A program made the translations under genes and the position numbers. A stretch of DNA of 64,000 bases from Neckera pumila (taxonomy: Eukaryota; Streptophyta; Bryopsida; Hypnales; Neckeraceae): positions 1,118,501 to 1,182,500 of the forward strand of contig OZ018417.1 in assembly GCA_963969595.1 (NCBI GenBank), written 5' to 3'. The notes under the pieces were generated by a model. The model was not told the origin of the DNA. It made no database searches and worked only from the letters and a program-made list of their open reading frames with translations. Every line of letters starts with the position of its first letter. Position 1 is the first letter of the stretch. Below, piece by piece: positions 44,122 to 56,952 of the stretch.

Positions 44122-46203
44122 ATGTTGGCCCTTACAGAAACCTTTTCTGTAAAAGTACTAATTACAGAGGCTTTTGAAGTAACTTTAAAACAACCTGATA
44201 AGAAAAGATTGCCAAAACCTCGACCTAATCACTCAGCACTTCCTAAATTGCAATCATTAGAAAAAGAAGTAGGATCAAATGAATGGATTGAAGCATGGTT
44301 TGAATATCTAAGTGAAGATAAAAAAGATAGAGATAATATCCGAGACCTCATATTATCTAAACTTCCAAATAAAGTTTTATTCCGTGTAGGGTTTGTACCA
44401 TCATATAAAGAAACATTGTTCAATTTCGCCAAAAATCCTTTTTTAATACCTTACCTTAAACATAAAAAAGATTATTGGCTTACATCGTTTTGTATAAAAG
44501 AAGTAGAAGAAGTAAAAGAAAAGCCAAAAGAAAAAAAATTAGAAATAAAACCTGACAACCAAGAAGAAGAAAAAGAAGAAGAAGATGAGAAAAACACTCT
44601 TAAATCGGTGAAAAAATCTATTAAAGGAGAGAAGCGTAAATCTAAAAGCAAGTCTGAAGCAAAATCTGAACACAAATCAATAAAAGATGAATCTCGTAAC
44701 TTTAGTAAAAGTGGTGAAGAAGAAATAGAAGTACCTGGGGAAGAATTACCTCCAACAGACAGTTATCTAGATGGAATAGATGTTGAAGATGTCCTTATAC
44801 AAATTGAATTATTTCAAGGCGAACAAATAATAAGTTTAGGTAATTTTAATGTTAGAGGAGAAAATGATAACTATATTCAATTGAATGGGGAGCCATATGT
44901 ACAAGTAGGAGAATTTACCACCAAGAAAGGTGATCTTGCATTTGGATCAGTCAATATGTCATATAATATATTAAGTCAAAAAGAATTGTTACGTAAGGTT
45001 CAAGCCTATGATCACATTAAACAAAAATGGGTGAAAATGCCTTCGCTAAATTTTCTTCCTTCCAAAGTAAATGGGATGCTTGCGGGAGAAGGTGGTTTAT
45101 TATTATTAAGTGGAGATATATGTTCGTATATAGATCCCAATGCTCTTCTATTTGAGGAAGAAAAATCTGATAGTGAGGTGGTAGATGATAATAAGAAAAA
45201 ATCCCTCATCCTTGACCATGGTGAAGAACCTCAAAAAAAAGTTTCAATTAGTGAGCCAGTTGCTCTAGAAGGTAAAGAAGGTGAAGGTGAAAAAGTTGAA
45301 GGTAAAGAAGGCAATAAACTAGGTGATGAACCAAAAAAATCTAAAAAGAAGAGTATAATTGTAATTCCTAGATACAAACCGCCAGAGTTTCCTTCCCAAC
45401 ATCTTTTAGTTGTATGCAATCCTATAACTCGAGCTTTTAGGATTCTTCCACCAATGCATGTTAATCTTGAAAATATGGTTGCCCGACTAGTTGTTGATTC
45501 TTGTTCAAGTTCTTATGTGGCATACATTATAGGATTTCATCATCGAATAAAAGAATGCATTGAAGCCGAAGGAGTCCGAGTTGCAATTTATAAATCTAAA
45601 ACTCAAAAATGGGAAATTTTTATTGTACCTAGTTGTAGAACATTTTGTCCAGGTGTTTGTAGCTATAATAGAGCTCTCCCACTCATAACAAAGTTGTGTG
45701 AAGGACCTACATTGTTTATGGGTGGTCAATTGGTTACCAATATAGTTGGTGTTTATCGACCTGTAGTTCTTGGTTATAGATTAAGAACTCGAACTTGGAA
45801 AGCATACAATTGGCCACCATTATCAGTCACTGAGCCTCCACAAGTTGTAGAAGTTAATAATGAGTTGTATATTATAGCTTGTGGTACCTCTGAACCAGCA
45901 ACTATGAGCATTTGGAAATTCATTCAATGTGTGTATGAATATCCTGATTGCAAACTTGTGGCTATGATGCCACAAGTTTTATACAATGCATGTTTTATAC
46001 CTAATCTAAAATCTTCTTGGGATTGTGTCTCAAGCATGGATTGCATTTCAATAGTTGGTCGAGAATTTGCCAATTTTATTGTTTCGTATAATGTAAAAAC
46101 AAACAAATGGCTAGATCCAATGAAAAGGTATCCTGGATTTATGCCAAACCTTACTTTTTTAGGCAATTGGAATTATGAAATAGCACCATATGCACTAGTA
46201 TAG
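44122..46203 (+). CDS. F-box/kelch-like protein with charged inserts
   Basis: A single open frame of 693 codons. Residues about 70-105 (LILSKLPNKVLFRVGFVPSYKETL...) look like a degenerate F-box-type helix bundle. The C-terminal 280 residues have the F-box-associated/kelch pattern: CNPITRAFRILPPM, VRVAIYKSKTQKWE, FMGGQLV, YRLRTRTWKAYNWPP and a final WLDPM. F-box/kelch proteins usually present substrates to SCF ubiquitin ligases, but the F-box is weak here and the role is inferred only. Two low-complexity Lys/Glu/Ser-rich segments (about 115-215 and 350-412) interrupt the fold; the family normally lacks them. Acceptor-like TTACAG sites near the start mean that upstream exons are possible. Base composition is AT-rich like the flanks. 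Confidence 0.6.
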   Translation: MLALTETFSVKVLITEAFEVTLKQPDKKRLPKPRPNHSALPKLQSLEKEVGSNEWIEAWFEYLSEDKKDRDNIRDLILSKLPNKVLFRVGFVPSYKETLFNFAKNPFLIPYLKHKKDYWLTSFCIKEVEEVKEKPKEKKLEIKPDNQEEEKEEEDEKNTLKSVKKSIKGEKRKSKSKSEAKSEHKSIKDESRNFSKSGEEEIEVPGEELPPTDSYLDGIDVEDVLIQIELFQGEQIISLGNFNVRGENDNYIQLNGEPYVQVGEFTTKKGDLAFGSVNMSYNILSQKELLRKVQAYDHIKQKWVKMPSLNFLPSKVNGMLAGEGGLLLLSGDICSYIDPNALLFEEEKSDSEVVDDNKKKSLILDHGEEPQKKVSISEPVALEGKEGEGEKVEGKEGNKLGDEPKKSKKKSIIVIPRYKPPEFPSQHLLVVCNPITRAFRILPPMHVNLENMVARLVVDSCSSSYVAYIIGFHHRIKECIEAEGVRVAIYKSKTQKWEIFIVPSCRTFCPGVCSYNRALPLITKLCEGPTLFMGGQLVTNIVGVYRPVVLGYRLRTRTWKAYNWPPLSVTEPPQVVEVNNELYIIACGTSEPATMSIWKFIQCVYEYPDCKLVAMMPQVLYNACFIPNLKSSWDCVSSMDCISIVGREFANFIVSYNVKTNKWLDPMKRYPGFMPNLTFLGNWNYEIAPYALV

Positions 46204-49200
46204 TAGAAAGAACTCCTTTGATTTCTTCTAGCCAAAATCTTTGGTTACAAGAACAATTTTAGGACAAGAAAATTTTCAAGATGAAACTGATATTTAATCA
46301 AATGCAAATTTTGGAAGAAAAAACTTATTAAATAATATATATAAAAATGAACTAAAACATGATCTTCAAAATCATGTTATAAAATAAAGAAATTCAAGAA
46401 TATAAAAAATGATTGTTTTAAATTTAGATAATCCCCACTAAAGGTAAAAGAATAATTCATTAATTACAATGCATTCAAATTGGTGATATAGAAAATAAGA
46501 ATTAATTTGTATTTTTTTTCTAGCAATTTTATCCTTGATTATAGTGAGAGTTTGTTTGAATTAAAAAAAAAGCATATTCTTCTGTAGATTCATATGTAAA
46601 TGTTCATAGAATTGTGTTAAATGGATGATTTATTAATCAATATTGAAAAATCTAAAGGATCTTTCGTTCAAAATTATCTCCAAAATTATCTCCAAACACT
46701 CGTTTCTAAAATCAATGAATGATTGCTTGGTTGAATTACATTTTAGGAACATTTAAATATAGGATCTTGTTCATCATTCAATATCAATTTTGTCATTGCT
46801 CCAACTGTTACGGAATTTTATTTTAGGGGCTATATTATATTTTACAAAAGAAAAGTTTGTCCTTTTGATAAAAAAAATCTTGAATATTTGAACTTGTGGT
46901 CAAGGTTGGCAAAATAAATTCTTAAAATAGATGCCAATTTTTTTGGACATATGTATCTTAAAAAACAATTTTTTTTTGAATATTTCTGCACTCAATACCA
47001 ATTTTTAGACATATATATCTTATAAAAACAATTTTTTTAAATATTTATGCATTCAATACCAATTTTTTTTAAAATGATCAAAGCACTTTTCCAACCACTA
47101 TACTTATTTTTACAAAGATTGAAGAAATAGAACAGGTTATGTTCTAAGCCTTTGAAGGAACTCAAATACAATAGGAAAACTATATTTCCACCCAACAATT
47201 CCATCAATTATTTGCTCCAAGCCTCCAATCTAATGCCTTTTGCATTTGTACTAACCATAGAATACACTTTCTTAAGACTCTAACTCTGAAGACAACCTAT
47301 AGTAAGTGAGCAGTTTTTTGAGTATATTAATCTGAAAAACACTCAAGATGAAATTTTTGTCCAAACCAATTGTTTTAACTGTTTGTACATAGAAAAATAC
47401 CCTAATGAAATTCATGAATTTCTTTGGAGAAACCTTTTTTGGATATTGACAACTCGTCCAAAAAAGATAGAAATTTAAAAACTAGTCATTTGGGCATGTA
47501 GGGGTTAAACCAACAATGCTAACACATGAGCGTAGAGATGTGAGCCTACGAGCCTTGAATCTAGTTGTAGGTATATACTTACAACCATTTGAAGGTGTTT
47601 ATAACATATGTACCTATAGCATAAGTACACTATAACATGGAAAGAGTCTACAATATAGGTACGTATAACTTAAACACCTATAACCACAGAAAGTATCTAT
47701 AAAATAGATTCCTAAGTTCATGGGCTTATAGATTCTATGCTCACATGCTAGCACTTCCTAGGGCTAAATCATGAATAAAAATGATGATTCTTATTCTTAT
47801 TTCCTATAGGCATAGTCTAAGGATTTACCAAATAAAGCTATAAAATTTGTGCAAGTTTTTAAATTAGAAGATGAAGCTACAAGGACCACTTCAAATAAGT
47901 GGAGAGTAATAAAGATAAAGTAGGGTATAAATGAAAAAAGATTCAAAACCTTATGTCAATAGACTTGCAATATTGTGCTACAAAAAATTTGTATTCCAAA
48001 CAGTGGCCATTGTCCTATAGACTTTGGTGTAGGAATTCTAGTAAATAACACTTTGTATATGTTAGCCTCCAAAAAGTAGAAACATTCTTATAATGGAACT
48101 TGCAACAACAACTAAGTTAATACAACACATGACTTCCAAAACATTAGATGATTGCAAGAAAGATTCATTACTATTTTTAGTTATATTTTACCTGCCCGAG
48201 TGTTTTTCAAGTATAACTTTGGGAGCAATGATGCAATATAGCCAAGATTCATAGTACATGTGGATATCATCATTTTAAATAATTTTAATTTTTGTCAAAT
48301 TATAATTATAATTTTGGTGGTTTATTTTTTATCATGATTTAGTCTTTTTGGTACAAATTCATCTTCATAGAATTGTTCCAAATGGCCACATTTTATTTAA
48401 TTTTTTTATTAATGTCTTTTGCAAAGTAAATTGCTGTTTTATTTTTTTATTTTTATTTTTTCTATTTAATAAGTTAATCTATGCTTGACCTTCCAAATGT
48501 ACAATCACCTTAGCTTGACCTTCCAAATAATAAAATGAAGCTTACTCAATCTAATTTCTATTCCAATTCAAAATTTTAGCCTTAAAAGGATGAGACCAAT
48601 TACCAAATAATGTACTTTTCCAAAAATGATGTAATTTATGAACCAATAGGTGCATTCATCATTTCTACAATAATCCTGAAAGTCATGCAACAACCACCGC
48701 TTTTTGGCCTTCTCGTTCTTCTTCCATGGTCAGACATTGGCCACATTTTATTATTATTTTTAAAGATTTATTTCTAATTTTAAAGTAGTTTAGAAAAATT
48801 GCACTTAAATAGTAAAGAACTCTCTTGCTATCACCCATTTGTCATTTGCCACATTAAATTATGAGTTATGTGGATTTTGTGCATTTAATTAGTTGTACAC
48901 AATTGCACAATAGGAGAGATTCTCAATGTGCTAGGAACACTCAATAACCAAGATTATTATTACACAAGGTTGAGTATACAAGTGGTATAATCAACTTGGC
49001 AAAATGTCTATAGTGTGATCTTTGAACGAAAATGGAAATAGGGTTGTCCACGGTCGCTTGTAGGATTAACACCTTCCGATTCCAAATATTGCATGAGAAA
49101 TTGATTCATACTAATGAAAATTCATTATGAACAGATTTGATTGTTGTACACAAAGATCTCTCCACAGTTCTAAGGTATAGATCCCCTAAAAATACAATCC

Positions 49201-49594
49201 TAAACATTACAAAAAGAATGAGGCCTAAAGAGGCCCCAAAATCTGAACCAATAATGATGTTATATTTAAAAAAAATAAAAAAAGAATAACTACTCCTAGT
49301 TGGTCAAATTCAACCAATAGGGATTGCGATTAATAAATTATTAAATTGTTCTAAGAATTATTTTTGTAGAATTTTTAAAAAATAAAAATAAAAATAAAAG
49401 AATTTAGCATGTGACATCTTTTTTATGCTTTCTTTTGCATAACAAATGAGTTGATTACCCAGGAGAATGCAAAGAAAATTCTAAAAAAGTCATTGCTAGT
49501 CCAATTTTGTAGTCCTCTGGAAGTTCTATTTTTCTTATAATGTATGTAAAATATGTAAGAATTCTTATACAATGATTGCATAGTATCCTTAACC
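46204..49594. other. AT-rich intergenic region with an orphan TTAA-type terminus
   Basis: No gene was found. At about 47490-47508 a right end (GGGCATGTAGGGG + TTAA) is present; the left end was not located with confidence. The rest shows only AT-rich simple stretches. Confidence 0.45.
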
Positions 49595-50428
49595 TTAACT
49601 TCTAAAATGATCTTTCATGTTTGGAGGCCCAAAATTGCTTCAAAATACTTGTTCACAAAGCAAGTCTAAAATCTTCCTCTATCTTCCATTAATTTATTCA
49701 AGCAAATCCTTCCAAACTTTTAGAATGATTTTGCCACCAATTTTTCTAACTTTCAAAATTTAAATTTTTCTATCCCTTCTCAAAAGGTAAAGTTTTGTCT
49801 TTCAATATTTTAAACAAAAAAACAACCGTATGTTCTGTAACTTGTGGGTTTTAGTCAATATGTTGAAAGCTAGGTTCTAAGGATATAAAAAATAAATTGA
49901 TATTCATCTTTAAACAAATCCTAAAGTGGAAGTTGGTATTGAATGAAAGAAAAAAATAAATTGTTAATAATTTTTACAAAATTTTGAGAAATTATGAGAA
50001 TGTTCTAATAAACAATTGGTATCTTTAGTTTTATTTTTCTTTCAAAATTGAGTACCAAAGATGACATTATATTTTTACCTTCATTGCCTATAAAATGAAA
50101 CTCCTCATAACTTTCACTCCATTATTTGCAATTGAATGGATCAAATGCTTTTGAGTAGATATCAATATATTCAACCCAACAAGTTTAATTATTCTTTTTA
50201 TAATATATATTTATAGTTGCTCGATTTGACATTGAAATTCTTAAAAAAGAACATTAACTTTTGCAATATTAATCAAAATGACCGTGAAACAAAGCAGACA
50301 CTCATAGATTAGGATGATTAACATTCATCCTAAAAATTTCATGCAAAAATTTCAAATTATGAAGTCAATAGAGGCTACCCAAGTTCTGAAAAAGCCCAAA
50401 GTGGGCTCCTTGGTCCTTCAGGGGTTAA
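49595..50428 (+). mobile_element. Possible TTAA-type element with degraded left end
   Basis: The right end is clear: CTTGGTCCTTCAGGGG + TTAA (50425-50428), about 400 bases upstream of the PSRP5 stop. The left end may be TTAA + CTTCTAAAATGATC at 49595, which is a weak match. The borders are uncertain. Confidence 0.4.
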
Positions 50429-50840
50429 AAAGTCCTTGATCGACCATAGCACCTAGGATTTATCTCCATGAGATGGTCCTTGAGACCAAAGAATTACCAA
50501 GAGCATCTCTACCAGAGAGCAGGAGTCCCAAAGAAATTGGGCCTGGAATACCTTCCCAAGCCCTAATCTAGAACCACATTGGAAAAAAAACGATATTCCA
50601 AAGAGATCTGCCGGCCTCAACTCCAAGATGCACCTTGAATTTCAAAACCATTTACACCCACTACCAGATAACTCAGGCCATCCTGTGCACTCTAGAAATG
50701 TGACCATCCTTCCTGCAAACATTTCAACAGCGAAATAGAAAACCATCCAAAAATGAAGAAAACTCTGACCATGTTTTGATTGAAAGAGCTGGGACATTGA
50801 ATGGAACGCTACATACAGACAGCGATAACACGGAAACAAC

Positions 50841-51607
50841 CTAGACATTCTTCAGCTTCGCCATTTTGGAAGGAGGCCATCTGCCTTTCTTCCTGAGCTT
50901 CCGCTTCCTCACCAGCCTCTTCCGTCGAAGCTCAGCCTTCTTGGCCTTCCGCTTCAGAAGCTCGGCTTCCGAGAGCATGGTAGTAATGGCAGGCGCTGGC
51001 TCCTCGCCAGCATCATCACTTGTGGACGCCTCGATGACGTCCTCCGCAGCTTTGACGACGACGACGGTCCTCCCACGCGGATTGCTGTATCCCGTGTTCG
51101 AGACAATCGCGTCACCTATTCCGATTCAAATTCCCCGAAACTCATCAATACCATCCTGAAATGCGCATTCTAAACTAGACCGGAAGTTGAATTAATTTAC
51201 TCACAAGCACAAAAGCAGCATCTAATGGTTATGAAAATATTTGGCAGCTCACGATTCCAAAACCTAGCCTACGAGCAAAACTTTAAAAAGTCATAACTTC
51301 TTCATACACTTACGAAATTATACGATTTTTAGCACATTGGGATCCTCTCGAAAATGCGAACAAGATCCGCAGGAAAATTTAACCTCTAAGAAGAGGAATA
51401 CGGCGAGAATCAGTCCCCGAGGCTTAACCCTAGTTCTCAGCCAGAAGAGCGTCGGAATTGAACGGCAGAACTTGACTTACGTGAGAAAGGAGCGAGAGCA
51501 GGTTTCCACTGCGAGCCTGAGGTGGACGACGAGGTGCAGGCGGACGAAATTGAGAGTGAAGCAAGGGAGCCCACCACGGTGGAGCTACACGAGAGCGCCA
51601 TCGCCAT
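50841..51607 (-). CDS. PSRP5: Plastid-specific 50S ribosomal protein 5 (bL38c), two exons
   Basis: A nuclear-encoded component of the plastid large ribosomal subunit. Exon 1 is 51607-51481 and exon 2 is 51115-50841, total 402 nt, 133 aa. The N-terminus (MAMALSCSSTVVGSL...) is Ser/Ala-rich, like a plastid transit peptide. The acidic middle is followed by a strongly basic C-terminus ending RKKGRWPPSKMAKLKNV, which is the diagnostic end of PSRP5. Donor C/GTAAGT and acceptor AATAG join in phase 1 (APFS-R-DAIV). An upstream in-frame ATG at 51631 would add eight residues. Codons are clearly more GC-rich than the surroundings. Confidence 0.93.
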
Positions 51608-51839
51608 CACGAATGGTGCAAAATCACACAAATGGGAAGCCCTCTTCCAAGGAAGCCGCTGTGGATAACGGAGAGAGATAGGATGAAGAAGTATACTATA
51701 CGGAGCAGGCAGCTGTATCCGATAATTACGACGTATTCATACGACTGTTGGTATGGATGTATACCCTGGATGACTTTAGCTCTTAATCGTTGGTCGGTCC
51801 AAATCCAATTGCGAATTTCATGTCAAACTAGTGTAGCCC

Positions 51840-52160
51840 TATGCCGTTGCCACAGCCAAAATCATAGTAAAAACAATTTTCTAATTTTCTAATTCATAAT
51901 AAAAACTTTGAAATTCAATAACTTTTACACCGTGGGTCCAAACGCCACGAAACAAAGCCCGTCCATCCCTCCTCACCAACAACTCTCCAATGGTACCAAG
52001 AATGTGACCAAAATCAAAGCAAAAATAATATTTTAATTTTTCATTCGTAAATACTTCGAAGTTCAATAACTTCCGCACAATAGCCCCAAACGCCACAAAA
52101 CCAAGTTTGTGCACCCCTCCTTGTTGAGCCCTTTCCGACGGTACCAAGCACATGGCCGAG
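51840..52160. repeat. Diverged tandem duplication upstream of PSRP5
   Basis: Two to three units of about 150 bases share GACCAAAATCA..GCAAAAA, TTTTCTAATT-like AT runs, TTCAATAACTT, CC..AAACGCCAC(G/A)AAAC and GGTACCAAG. There is no coding potential I trust in the overlapping frames. Confidence 0.6.
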
Positions 52161-52189
52161 GGACGCACAGTCCGAGAGATTTCAACATA

Positions 52190-52227
52190 ACAAACAAAAC
52201 AAAACAAAACAAACAAACAAACAAACA
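52190..52227. repeat. (AAAC)n-like microsatellite
   Basis: AACAAAAC/AAAC units run for about 38 bases. Confidence 0.85.
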
Positions 52228-52555
52228 GCCAAACTTAAGGTATAAATGACTAATTAAAGTCAAAAAAGTAGTTGGACAAGCAATTTTTGAGCTAATAATA
52301 AAGATTTATTCTTTTCAAAATTCCAACAATTGATATGTGGCCATTTTGTACATTGTACCCTACATGTTTTTGCAATACTATTTATGATTCTACAAAGAGA
52401 ATAGGCAAGTGCTTTATAGAAGTCTAGAAGTAGGAGGTACAACAATCCGTGTAGGGTATGGGAATTAAGACATGAAAGAGCTCAATCACTTATAGTCAAG
52501 TAAAAATAATGCAACTTTTAGAGCAGATTACCTTAGTCAAAATAATACAACAATT

Positions 52556-53012
52556 CATTAGAAAAAAATCAGCCCACGTAGAGGTTGCTTTCCTTTGCAA
52601 AGGGGCTGTGAGTTCCTTGCAATGAAACTCACAACCCTTTGGCCACTATTCATCATCAACAATGAATAGTGCAGGTCACATTAAAAAAATATTAAAAAAA
52701 TTTAAAAATAAAAAAATTATATTAAAAAAATATTTAAAAATTTTCAAAAATAATAAAATAATAATAAATTACAATTCAAATTGACGTAGAAAATTTTGGC
52801 CACATCAAATTTGAAATGTTTGACTTTTCCTATTTTTTCTAAAGTTTTATATTTTTTTATTTTTTTTGTTTTCAAAAAAATATATTATTGAACTATCCTG
52901 CACAAATCAAGCCCTATAATTTGCTGGCCGAAAAAATAAAAAAATACATTTAGCTAGTGTTCCCTGTTGTCTAGGACTCATAGCCCCTTGAAGGGCTCAT
53001 TTTCTTCTAATG
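52556..53012. mobile_element. Possible 457-bp TIR element starting CATTAGA
   Basis: The left end CATTAGAAAAAAATCAGCCC is matched by the reverse complement of the right end, CATTAGAAGAAAATGAGCCC. Both then lead to an AAGGGGCT(G/A)TGAG stretch. The middle is A/T-rich simple sequence. The first seven bases resemble the ends of the elements at 2879 and 13853. No target duplication is evident. Confidence 0.6.
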
Positions 53013-53308
53013 GCTTTCACAGTTGAATTTCAGACCTCTATAACTTCTTATTAGAGATTTCAAGTCACAAACAGATTTTTAAAGGTGAAATTTAACTAAA
53101 TTTCACACATTTTCTTAATTGACTTCGTTTTGGAAAAAATTGATTTACAATGTTGAATCGAGGTCCTTTGAGGATTGATGAAGAACAATGAACTTTCACT
53201 TACAAAAGGCCTCATTATCATTCCTCACTACATCACATCAATTGAGATAGCCTTCTATGTCACTATACAAAAATATCATTGTTTGAAGGATTCATGTGAT
53301 ACTCAAGA

Positions 53309-54245
53309 TTAATCCCTAAAGGTCGGAGACTATGTTTTTACCAAAAACGCTCCAAAACTGCCATTTCTAATACAAGTATCAAATTTTAGAGAAAAAACAT
53401 TTTTGGACACATGTAACAGTAGGATCTTGTAGTAAACTTGTTTGAGAAGATGTGGAAAAAATTTCAGAATTTTCCACCATGTGGATTGCAAGATAATAGC
53501 AGTTGAATTGACAAAAACCCTTTCTTTGTCCCTGCAAAAATCCGGGCAGCTGCCCTTCACAAGGTCACATTTGTATGTCCAAAATGGTGGTTACTCTTTG
53601 GATTCATTTTCCTAGACAAGTTGGATACATGCGTGAAAAAATTCAGATCATTTAGAATTTGTACAACATATAGGAAAAAAATAGTAAGTAGGAAGAGGTA
53701 GAGAATGATTCAAAACACTAAATTGTTAAGAATTTATTTATGGAATTGAAAAATGCCAATCCCAACGGTTGTAATGTTATAATAAACAATCTACACCTAA
53801 GGTTTTTATTTTTTTTTCAAAAATATTGAAAGTTGAGTGAAATAAAGGACTTCAAAGTTTATTTTAGAGTTGAGATTCCATAACTACCCTCAAACTAAGA
53901 ATCCTCATAACTTTTGACTCATAAATCCAAATGGAATGATTCAAAGTTTCGCACCTACATATAAATCTAAAGAACCAATTTCAAATTTTTATTTTTTTTA
54001 AAAGTGACTTTTAAAGAATTTTTTTTTGCTACCCGAGCTGCCCGCCGAGCAATGAAAATGACATATTATGCAATAACTTTTTAATCCTGTAATCAAAAGT
54101 TATGAAAATTGTTGGGCCATAAAGCTACTCCTTGGGAAAATGTTGTGTGAAAATTTGAAAGAAAAAAAATAAAATCTCCACTCGTAGTGAGCTGTCCAAA
54201 AAAGCTATGTTCTCAAAAAAGCATGTTCAGTCCTTTAGGGGTTAA
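53309..54245 (+). mobile_element. TTAA-flanked TIR element, subfamily A
   Basis: Ends: TTAA (53309-53312) + TCCCTAAAGGTCGGAGAC and CAGTCCTTTAGGGG + TTAA (54242-54245), 929 bases. It aligns end to end with 27773-28699. Confidence 0.92.
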
Positions 54246-55430
54246 TGAAATTTAGGCTATTAAAATTTTGACATTAGGTGACTTTTTATCATTTGTTGCA
54301 TTTTTTATATTAAGGAATTTGCAATATTAATTTACTTATTTTCACATCCCCAAAGAATAATTTCTAAAAAAGTTAAATTCTTGGTTTTTTATTTAATTAA
54401 TGCTAATCTTGATAGCTAGGTAAACTATCTTACTTTATGCTTTGAGGGCATATTTTAGGTATAATATCAATAAACTATGGATTTTAAATTGATATTTATA
54501 ATGGCATATCCAAAATTGGCCTCATATTCTTTTCTATAGAGACTAATTGCACATCTAAATATGCATATGTAAAGATTGACTCTAGTATCTACTATATTAG
54601 CAAGTTTGAAATTAGACGCACATACTTTATTCACCTTTGAACATTAGCATTTGTGTATAAGGACACTTTGAATTATAGTCAAAACAAATGATTATGAGTT
54701 TTAACACCTTCAAATATTCTCCAAAGTTTTTATCATACCTAATCAAAGATAGGCCCATCAATTTTAAGTAAGGCAAGTTATTCTTTATTCTAATTGTGAT
54801 TGGTGAATTCACTATTTATCAAGACACATTTGGTATGCAAGGGAATAAAACAAGATATTAGAGGCTCTTTAAATATCATTTTGATAGTACTAGGGTATTT
54901 ACATGCTATGGTACACAAGCTTTTTGTGTCGTAATACTCTAAACTAGAATGTTTTGATCAATTTAAAACATATCTATGATAATTGCACATTGAGCTTGAG
55001 GTAGAGGACAATTTTGAATGGAGAAGGAACACTCAAGCTATTTGACCTTCAAATATGAATTAAAAAATCTTCAAGTATTCAAAATTTGAAAAATTACCTC
55101 CTGAGACTACTTTGTCATGAATTGAGCACACAAAATTTAGGGATTTCATTTGAGAAATATTGAGATACTTTTGATATTTTTAATTTTAATTTTTTACAAT
55201 TGAAATAATTATATTTTCAAATTTATAGTATTTTAGATTTTTTTGGAAGTTTAATATTCAATTGAAATTCAGGTTAGATTTGAAAGACAAAATTTCACCT
55301 TTGGAAAGGGCTAGAAAAAACAATTTTTTGAAGTTTAGGCATTGTAATCTTGCAACTAGAAGGGGAGGTGCAGTTTGACATTTGGAGAAGATATACTTGA
55401 ACATGCTCACAAAAAGATCATGCGGTTGAA
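54246..55430. other. AT-rich spacer, nothing recognised
   Basis: No gene or repeat is supported between two TTAA-type elements. Confidence 0.45.
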
Positions 55431-56016
55431 TTAACCCCTAAAGTCCCATTGTCCCTACGGGGGACAAAATGGATTTTGGGCAGGTTCCTATGAGCTCAAT
55501 TTTTAATGAATTTTTTTGAAACTTTCCCATAAGATAGAAAAACTTACTAGCTTTTGGGGAATGTAATTTTTATTTCAATCGGTGCATGATAGCAAAAGTT
55601 ATGCCCAAATAAGCTCAAAACAGGGGAGAGGGGGCAGCAAAATTTTTTTGCAGAAAATTTAATTTAATTTTTTTAATTTTTTTTCCTTATAGATTATATT
55701 TTTGCCTATTTGGGAAGCTTTGATTCATTTCATTTGGACTTTTTATGAGAAAGTTATGGACAATCTTGTTTTTCGGGCAATTAGAGCATCTTCTTGAAAA
55801 AAACTTTTTCTTTCACTTTGAATGCTGAAATCTTTCAATCCGTACGGTCAAACATCACAATAATTTTACTACATGATCTGTAAAAAGTGTAGTATAAGAT
55901 CCTACGGTTAATTTCTAAAAAAAAATATTTTTTCTGATCTTTTAGATGAATCCAACAAAAGTAGCAGTTTTGAGTGATTTTTGACAGAAACACGGCCTTG
56001 GGACTTTAGGGGTTAA
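55431..56016 (-). mobile_element. TTAA-flanked TIR element, subfamily B, internally deleted
   Basis: Ends: TTAA (55431-55434) + CCCCTAAAGTCCCATTGTCCC and CCTTGGGACTTTAGGGG + TTAA (56013-56016). Only 578 bases, so about 350 bases of the subfamily B interior are missing (the join is near 55800). Its right TTAA is also the left TTAA of the next element. Confidence 0.9.
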
Positions 56017-56952
56017 TCCCTAAAGGCCCATTGTCCCTTCAAAGGACAAATGAGAATCTCGGGCAGGTACCTACAAGCTGAGTTTTTGTTCTGATTTTTT
56101 GAAACTTTTTTTGAAGATAGAAAATTGATTAGCTTCATGGAAATATAATTTTTTTTTCAATCAATGCTTAGGAACAAAAATTATGTCCTAAAGAACTTAG
56201 AACCTGGAAGGGGGGCGGGAGAGGGGGTAGTCTAAAAATATTTCAAATACTAAAATTTTATTTATTTATTTATTTTCTAATAGATTATATTTTTGTCTAA
56301 TTAGGAAGCTTTGATTCATTCGATTTGGATTTGTTATGAGAAAGTTATGGATAATCTTGTTTTGGGGGCAATTAGAGCATTTTCTTGAAAAAATAACTTG
56401 TATGATTCATTTCTGAATGTAATTTTTACAATTTTTCAAAAAAAAGATTCTATATGGTTTAGTTTGCTTGCTAGAACAATTTTGCTGTTGGAATTAGTGC
56501 ATTTTAATTCCATTTTAGAGATATTAATAATTAAGATTTTCCTTCTATTTCCTACCCACTTCTATTTAACACTTTTTTAGAATATGAAAATTAAGTTTTT
56601 TGAATTTTTTTTTCCCTAGACTCTCAATTCAATTCTCCACCATAAAGTTTTAAAGCTCAAAGCTCTGTTGTGCAAAAAATTAAAGTTAAAAAAGTTCAAA
56701 GTCAAATAATCTAGTCTTGCAATGTGTTGAAAATTTGATTTTTTTCACTTCAAACGCAAATATCATGCAATCTGTGCGGTCAAAAACTCTGAAATTTTTT
56801 CCACACATTTTCATACTAGTTAGGTGTAACATCCTATGATTAGATGTGCAAAAAAAAAAAAAAAAATTCAATTTTTTTAACTCTTTGGTGTAGAAATGGC
56901 AATTTTGTGTGTTTTTTGGCAAAAAAAAAGGCCTTGAACCTGTAGGGGTTAA
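56013..56952 (-). mobile_element. TTAA-flanked TIR element, subfamily B
   Basis: Ends: TTAA (56013-56016, shared with the previous element) + TCCCTAAAGGCCCATTGTCCC and CCTTGAACCTGTAGGGG + TTAA (56949-56952), 932 bases. Full-length subfamily B in reverse. Confidence 0.9.
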
